Assembly: GCA_030598885.1 (NCBI GenBank)
Contig: JAUVOZ010000065.1
Coordinates: 1 to 10,083, forward strand
Direction of reading: 5' to 3'
DNA length: 10,083 nucleotides
Origin: Anaerolineae bacterium
GTDB lineage: Bacteria > Chloroflexota > Anaerolineae > Anaerolineales > E44-bin32
Shown here: positions 7,070-10,083 of the stretch, one piece after another
Layout of the letters: each line of letters opens with the position of its first letter
Numbering within the stretch: the first letter of the stretch is position 1
Made by a program: the position numbers and the translations under genes
The notes under the pieces: model-generated
What the model saw: the letters and a program-made list of their open reading frames with translations, nothing else
What the model was told of the DNA's origin: nothing
The model's database searches: none

Positions 7070-7575
7070 CAGCCACCTCCATCTACCTCAACTTGTTTCT
7101 TGTGCAGGTCGGTTAATGCCATTAATAATGCATCCTCGTTGTTATCATGGTAATAATTCGTCTTTCGACCTTCGATCACAAACCCATTTTTTAAATACAT
7201 ATTCACCGCCGCATGATTTGACACACGCACCTCAAGCGTGGCAATCTCGGCTCCCATGCCCAACGCCCATTTAAGCACCGCCATAAGCAACCTCTCTCCG
7301 ATCCCTTGGCGCCGATGATCGGGATGAACAGCTAATGTGCTAATATGAATCTCATCCGCAATCAACCAGCAACCAGCAAACCCAATCAAAAATGGGGGGC
7401 GAACTACATCTAGCTCTGCAACAAGCAGATGCGCAGCTGGGTTCCTCGTCAGTTCAAACCGATAGGATCGCTCTGGCCAGGGCAGCGGAAACGACAGGCG
7501 ATCAATCTGAAGCACGACCGGTAAGTCATCGAGAGTCATCTCCCGAATGAGCACATCCGAAATCTTCTGCTTCAC
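7066..7575 (-). CDS. rimI: RimI-type N-alpha-acetyltransferase (GNAT fold)
   Basis: 169 residues from the chosen start. It transfers acetyl from acetyl-CoA to a protein N-terminus, classically ribosomal protein S18. The acetyl-CoA-binding motif A is LAVHPDHRRQGIGERLL (81-97), with the R/Q-x-x-G-x-G loop RRQGIG. The N-terminal half has SFPLPWPE (28-35), the RimI form of F-x-x-x-W. The C-terminal part has NMYLKNGFVIEGRKTNYYHD followed by EDALLMAL, matching the RimI NGF...NYY...DAL signature. The open frame extends upstream to 7659 inside tsaB, but GTG at 7575 makes a 4-base GTGA overlap with the tsaB stop, the same arrangement as at the next junction, so I chose it. rimI next to tsaB and tsaE is a widely conserved cluster. 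Other GNAT substrates are possible, but the context makes RimI the best call. Confidence 0.9.
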   Translation of the reverse strand: MKQKISDVLIREMTLDDLPVVLQIDRLSFPLPWPERSYRFELTRNPAAHLLVAELDVVRPPFLIGFAGCWLIADEIHISTLAVHPDHRRQGIGERLLMAVLKWALGMGAEIATLEVRVSNHAAVNMYLKNGFVIEGRKTNYYHDNNEDALLMALTDLHKKQVEVDGGGW

Positions 7576-8240
7576 AACGCGCTCTCGCCTCGAGGTTTGA
7601 GGTAGATCAATGCCAGAGCGGCTGGATCGGAGACCTTCCCAGACCGCACCTGCTCCCACGCCAACTCCGCCAGGAAGCTAGGTCGACGGATACACTGCGC
7701 CGGAGGCGCTAACACGGCTTGTGGTTCATTGGAAAGTGCTTCGCGCCCACGGGAGTCAACCTCACCACAAATGTAAGTTCTCTCCTTAAGGCGATCAAGC
7801 ACATCTACCCAGGTTAGGCTTTCGGCCTCCGCCTGGGATTGCCAACCATTATGCCCCCATTTGTACCACATCCCAGCGATACGCTTCCGTCCAGCCTGGA
7901 TCACTGCCAACATGGGTTCAGGTCGATGGGGTTGGCTTCGGGCGAGGATATCAAATGTGGGGATGCCCACCAGCGGCAGATTATGTGCCAAGGCTAAACC
8001 CTTGGCTAAGGCCATGCCGATGCGTAAGCCGGTGTATGAGCCAGGTCCTAACGCGACGGCTAACCCGGTCAATGAAGCTGGTGTGCCCCCTACCCTACGC
8101 AACATAAGCGCCACTTCGGGGGCTAGCTCGATTGTATGGTGATTGATACCCAGCCATACAGATTCTGCCAGCACTAGGGATCCATCATGTAGTGCAATAC
8201 CGGTCATCCGAGTGGCGGTGTCTAATGCAAGCAACATCAT
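7572..8240 (-). CDS. tsaB: tRNA N6-threonylcarbamoyladenosine biosynthesis protein TsaB
   Basis: 222 residues from ATG 8240, normal for TsaB (YeaZ), an inactive ASKHA-fold partner that pairs with TsaD in the complex making t6A at position 37 of ANN-decoding tRNAs. The N-terminus MLLALDTATRMTGIAL is the family signature. The conserved ALGPGSYTGLRIGMALAKGLA lies near 63-83, followed by LVGIPTFDILA. The C-terminal ALALIYLKPRGE matches the usual P-x-Y-L-R ending. Start choice: in-frame TTG at 8243, ATG at 8240 and ATG at 8237 stand in a row. ATG 8240 shares one base with the tsaE stop (TGATG); ATG 8237 has a slightly better distance (7 bases) from the GGGG upstream. TsaD and TsaC, needed for the pathway, are not in this window. 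Confidence 0.94.
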   Translation of the reverse strand: MMLLALDTATRMTGIALHDGSLVLAESVWLGINHHTIELAPEVALMLRRVGGTPASLTGLAVALGPGSYTGLRIGMALAKGLALAHNLPLVGIPTFDILARSQPHRPEPMLAVIQAGRKRIAGMWYKWGHNGWQSQAEAESLTWVDVLDRLKERTYICGEVDSRGREALSNEPQAVLAPPAQCIRRPSFLAELAWEQVRSGKVSDPAALALIYLKPRGESAL

Positions 8241-8737
8241 CAAGCCCCAAAGGTTACTTTGCGAAATTGACGTAGCATACGTTCATAGCGTAAACCAAAT
8301 GCCTCGAAGTGCAATCCTCGCCGCAAATCATCCACCCAGCGCAGGCTGACCCATAAACGTTGGGGGGTAAGTGCCTCAGCTACCCGCTCTGGCCATTCCA
8401 CCAACACAGGACCATCTCTTTCCAATAATTCCTCTATACCAAGTGCCACCGCTTCGGCAACACCGCTTAGGCGGAAAGCATCGAAGTGATATAGAGTAGC
8501 GGCGTCTGCCCGTCGATACTCATTTATCAACACGAAGGTTGGACTGGTTGCTGGATCAAGCGACCCCCAGCCACGTGCAATTCCCTGGGCTAATGTCGTT
8601 TTTCCAGAACCAAGATCACCCGTTAAACAAATTAAGTCGCCTGGCTGCAACAGTTCACCCAGACGAACCCCAAAACGCTGGGTTTGCTCAGGACTGTGAC
8701 TTAGGAATTCGAGGCTGTGCTCATCCAGTATGGGCAT
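8240..8737 (-). CDS. tsaE: tRNA t6A biosynthesis ATPase TsaE
   Basis: 165 residues, usual for TsaE (YjeE), the P-loop ATPase that drives turnover of the TsaB-TsaD complex in t6A37 synthesis. Walker A is GDLGSGKTT (40-48, Lys46). The TsaE-specific SPTFVLINEY (65-74), FDAFRL (85-90) and VEWPERV (113-119) are all present. It is the first gene of the minus-strand run and is followed by tsaB with a one-base TGATG overlap. The start at 8737 has no Shine-Dalgarno sequence: the 12 bases before the ATG are CCGTCTCGATAC, preceded directly by a perfect TATAAT. The transcript is therefore likely to begin only a few bases before the ATG. The start is supported by the protein length and the absence of an upstream extension. 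Confidence 0.94.
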   Translation of the reverse strand: MPILDEHSLEFLSHSPEQTQRFGVRLGELLQPGDLICLTGDLGSGKTTLAQGIARGWGSLDPATSPTFVLINEYRRADAATLYHFDAFRLSGVAEAVALGIEELLERDGPVLVEWPERVAEALTPQRLWVSLRWVDDLRRGLHFEAFGLRYERMLRQFRKVTFGA

Positions 8738-8749
8738 GTATCGAGACGG

Positions 8750-8778
8750 ATTATACGCCAGCCGTCCTGCACCTACAA
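8750..8778 (-). promoter_or_regulatory. Predicted sigma70-type promoter of the tsaE run
   Basis: On the minus strand the -10 box is TATAAT (8755-8750), a perfect match. It is preceded by exactly 17 bases and a -35-like TTGTAG (8778-8773), of which the important TTG matches. A start point 6-8 bases after the -10 would fall about 4-6 bases before the tsaE ATG. No Shine-Dalgarno sequence exists between them. This is the only strong promoter-like sequence I see for the nine-gene run, although internal promoters cannot be excluded. Confidence 0.65.
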
Positions 8779-8974
8779 GCAGTTATGGACGGTGACGGTA
8801 TGATGATCTTCAGACGTAAAAGGATAAGCAAGTATCTTCAACGGACTTCGGTGCCCCTCAGGGTTAAATACTGCCTATGGATTGATATTCTCCTTAGAAG
8901 AAATTGTCTTATCTCTCACACCTGCAACCTGACGTGGGAACAGATTGCCCCTTTCCTTCCAGTCGCCTACGTGC

Positions 8975-8980
8975 TACCAT
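8975..8980 (+). promoter_or_regulatory. Possible -10 box for a leaderless phosphoesterase transcript
   Basis: TACCAT (TANNNT pattern, 4 of 6 to consensus) ends 7 bases before the ATG at 8988, which would put the start point at or next to the ATG. The -35 region 17 bases upstream (TTTCCT) is poor. There is no Shine-Dalgarno sequence in front of the ATG, which fits leaderless expression but does not prove it. The rest of 8738-8987 shows no gene that I can support. Confidence 0.35.
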
Positions 8981-8987
8981 CTATCCC

Positions 8988-9716
8988 ATGCGGGTCTTGG
9001 TCATCTCAGACATCCACTCTAACCTCACCGCACTGGAAGCGGTCATCGACGCTGCCGGACCACACGATGCTGTCTGGTGCTTAGGAGACTTGGTAGGGTA
9101 TGGACCAGACCCGAACGAATGTGTCGAACAAGTTCGTTCTTTCCCCGAGTTACTCTGTCTTATCGGTAACCACGACCAAGCTGCCTTGGATAAGATCCCT
9201 CTTTCGCGTTTTAATCGAGACGCGGGTGACGTCGCCGCCTGGACACAGCAAGTACTGACCGAGGAAAGTAAAAACTTCCTTCACGCGTTACCCAATAAAA
9301 TCATCTTCGACCATTTTACCCTAGTACATGGGAGCCCTGATCAGCCAGTTTGGGAGTACATTCTTGATACCCATACTGCTGACCGCAGCTTCGATATCTT
9401 CAAGACGGAATATTGCCTAGTTGGACATACCCACTTGCCACTCATCTTCCACCGCCCGTCAGAAGAGACTATCACAGTGAGTTTGCCAGTGGATTGGGAA
9501 GAAGCCATGCCTCTAGTCGAGCGGATGATTCTCAACCCCGGCTCGGTGGGACAACCTCGAGATAGGGACCCTCGCGCCTCCTATGCAATTCTCGACCTCG
9601 AAGCTAACACCTGGGAGATGAAACGCATAAGCTATGACATCAGTCAGGTGCAATCGCGTATTATGGAAGCCGGCCTCCCCGAACGACAAGCACTGCGGCT
9701 CATGGCTGGATGGTGA
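8988..9716 (+). CDS. Calcineurin-like metallophosphoesterase (YfcE/MJ0936-like)
   Basis: 242 residues. The dimetal phosphoesterase motifs appear in order: SDIHSN (7-12, Asp8 and His10), GDLVGYGPDPNECVE, GNHDQA, VHGSP and GHTHLPL. Together these form the two-metal site of the calcineurin-like superfamily. The extended GDxVGYGPxPxE form is common in small stand-alone bacterial and archaeal phosphodiesterases of unknown substrate. ILNPGSVGQPRD near the C-terminus is also typical of this group (N-P-G-S-x-x-x-P-R). No signal peptide is seen, so it is likely cytosolic. The frame is open back to an ATG at 8904, but the conserved start MRVLVISDIHSN fixes the start at 8988; the preceding 28 codons look non-coding. 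It is divergent from tsaE. The substrate, perhaps a cyclic nucleotide or phosphodiester, cannot be told from sequence. Confidence 0.92.
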   Translation: MRVLVISDIHSNLTALEAVIDAAGPHDAVWCLGDLVGYGPDPNECVEQVRSFPELLCLIGNHDQAALDKIPLSRFNRDAGDVAAWTQQVLTEESKNFLHALPNKIIFDHFTLVHGSPDQPVWEYILDTHTADRSFDIFKTEYCLVGHTHLPLIFHRPSEETITVSLPVDWEEAMPLVERMILNPGSVGQPRDRDPRASYAILDLEANTWEMKRISYDISQVQSRIMEAGLPERQALRLMAGW

Positions 9717-9789
9717 ACAGGAACTATCCGGGCATGTTAGACGTCCTAGAAATGAAAACCCGATCATTTGAAACCAGGAGACGATTGCC

Positions 9790-10083
9790 ATGAGCAAGCA
9801 AATCACACTCATTTTATCTTTATTCATTGCCATAGTCTTGGCTGCGTGCGCCCCAGCTGCGAGCCGCAGCTTTGAGCAGGGATTCGCCGGCGAGGCACCC
9901 CTACCGGAAATGGTCGTCGAACGCGAGATGGTTGCTGGTGCCCCACCTGCCGAACCCAACTCACATTTCGCTTCCCAAGATGTAGTTGCTGAGAGGCTGG
10001 TGATCCGCAATGCAAACCTCACACTTGTCGTCACCGACCCAGCTCAATCAGTGGAAGCCATTAGCCAGATGGCTCAAGAGATG
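9790..10083 (+). CDS. Partial lipoprotein, DUF4349-like (runs off the right edge)
   Basis: 98 codons are present with no stop before the window ends. The N-terminus MSKQITLILSLFIAIVLAAC is a lipoprotein signal: Lys3, a hydrophobic core and the lipobox LAAC with Cys20 as the lipidated residue. A low-complexity linker rich in Ala, Pro and Glu follows (about 21-66). Then ERLVIRNANLTLVVTDP (68-84) and the following VEAISQMAQEM match the start of the DUF4349 domain, where an R-x-V/I-R-x-A-x-L strand precedes a helix usually ending in a Gly-Gly. The protein would be anchored on the outside of the cytoplasmic membrane. AGGAG 9 bases before the ATG is a good ribosome binding site, in contrast to the upstream phosphoesterase gene. 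The two are separated by 73 bases and may be co-transcribed. The function of the family is unknown; the assignment rests on a short stretch. Confidence 0.8.
   Translation, partial: MSKQITLILSLFIAIVLAACAPAASRSFEQGFAGEAPLPEMVVEREMVAGAPPAEPNSHFASQDVVAERLVIRNANLTLVVTDPAQSVEAISQMAQEM

Noticed and set aside
7576..7659. N-terminal extension of RimI to 7659
   Set aside because: It overlaps the conserved end of tsaB; GTG 7575 gives a normal RimI length and a 4-base overlap matching the next junction.
8904..8987. 28-residue N-terminal extension of the phosphoesterase
   Set aside because: The family begins directly at the metal-binding strand (MRVLVISDIHSN), and the extension looks like translated intergenic sequence.
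8738..8987. Riboswitch or small RNA in the divergent intergenic region
   Set aside because: I could not recognise any known riboswitch core, strong hairpin or terminator, and the predicted start points leave almost no leader on either side.
8539..9084. Plus-strand open frame of 181 codons across the intergenic region
   Set aside because: It is antisense to the TsaE P-loop region at one end and out of frame with the phosphoesterase at the other, with no recognisable motif. A shorter start at 8785 has the same problem.
9717..9789. Terminator between the phosphoesterase and lipoprotein genes
   Set aside because: I found no stable inverted repeat followed by a T run in these 73 bases; only the AGGAG ribosome binding site is clear.
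1..10083. CRISPR array, transposon, tRNA or defence system
   Set aside because: No regularly spaced repeats, transposase or nuclease/helicase genes, or tRNA-like cloverleaf sequences were seen; all long frames are accounted for by known families.

Overview
This is a bacterial chromosomal window of moderate GC (about half, by eye) and very dense coding. It has no rRNA, tRNA, CRISPR array, transposase or phage genes. Family-4 iron-sulfur uracil-DNA glycosylase, GTG/TTG starts, promoter-like boxes almost touching start codons and a DUF4349-type lipoprotein together suggest a deep-branching lineage such as Chloroflexota (Anaerolineae-like). That placement is an inference with modest confidence; nothing in the window is diagnostic.

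Minus strand, read right to left from about 8740 to 193: one uninterrupted run of nine genes with overlaps or gaps of at most 31 bases. It begins with a housekeeping block: tsaE and tsaB (tRNA t6A37 synthesis), rimI (N-alpha-acetyltransferase) and a family-4 uracil-DNA glycosylase. After a 31-base gap it continues as a surface-polysaccharide block: a WbpA/WecC-type UDP-sugar 6-dehydrogenase, a UDP-uronate 4-epimerase-like SDR, a Wzx-type flippase, a GT4 glycosyltransferase and a polytopic GT-C-like glycosyltransferase. The polysaccharide genes would make a UDP-uronic acid, convert its C4 stereochemistry, assemble a lipid-linked glycan and move it across the membrane. A long hairpin directly follows the last stop codon. 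Beyond it, a truncated gene for a probably exported or membrane-anchored protein begins and runs off the left edge.

The 250-base divergent intergenic region at 8738-8987 separates this run from plus-strand genes. On its minus side is a good sigma70-type promoter (perfect TATAAT, 17-base spacer) only 12 bases from the tsaE ATG, implying a nearly leaderless mRNA. On the plus side, a weaker TANNNT box lies 7 bases before the start of a calcineurin-like metallophosphoesterase.

The right edge holds the N-terminal 98 codons of a lipoprotein that looks like the DUF4349 family, with a clear Shine-Dalgarno sequence and lipobox.

I saw no clearly novel system. The most interesting points are the physical union of t6A/repair genes with a glycan locus, the leaderless-type starts, a probable sliding-clamp-binding tail on the uracil-DNA glycosylase, and a dehydrogenase/epimerase pair whose substrate families seem not to match.
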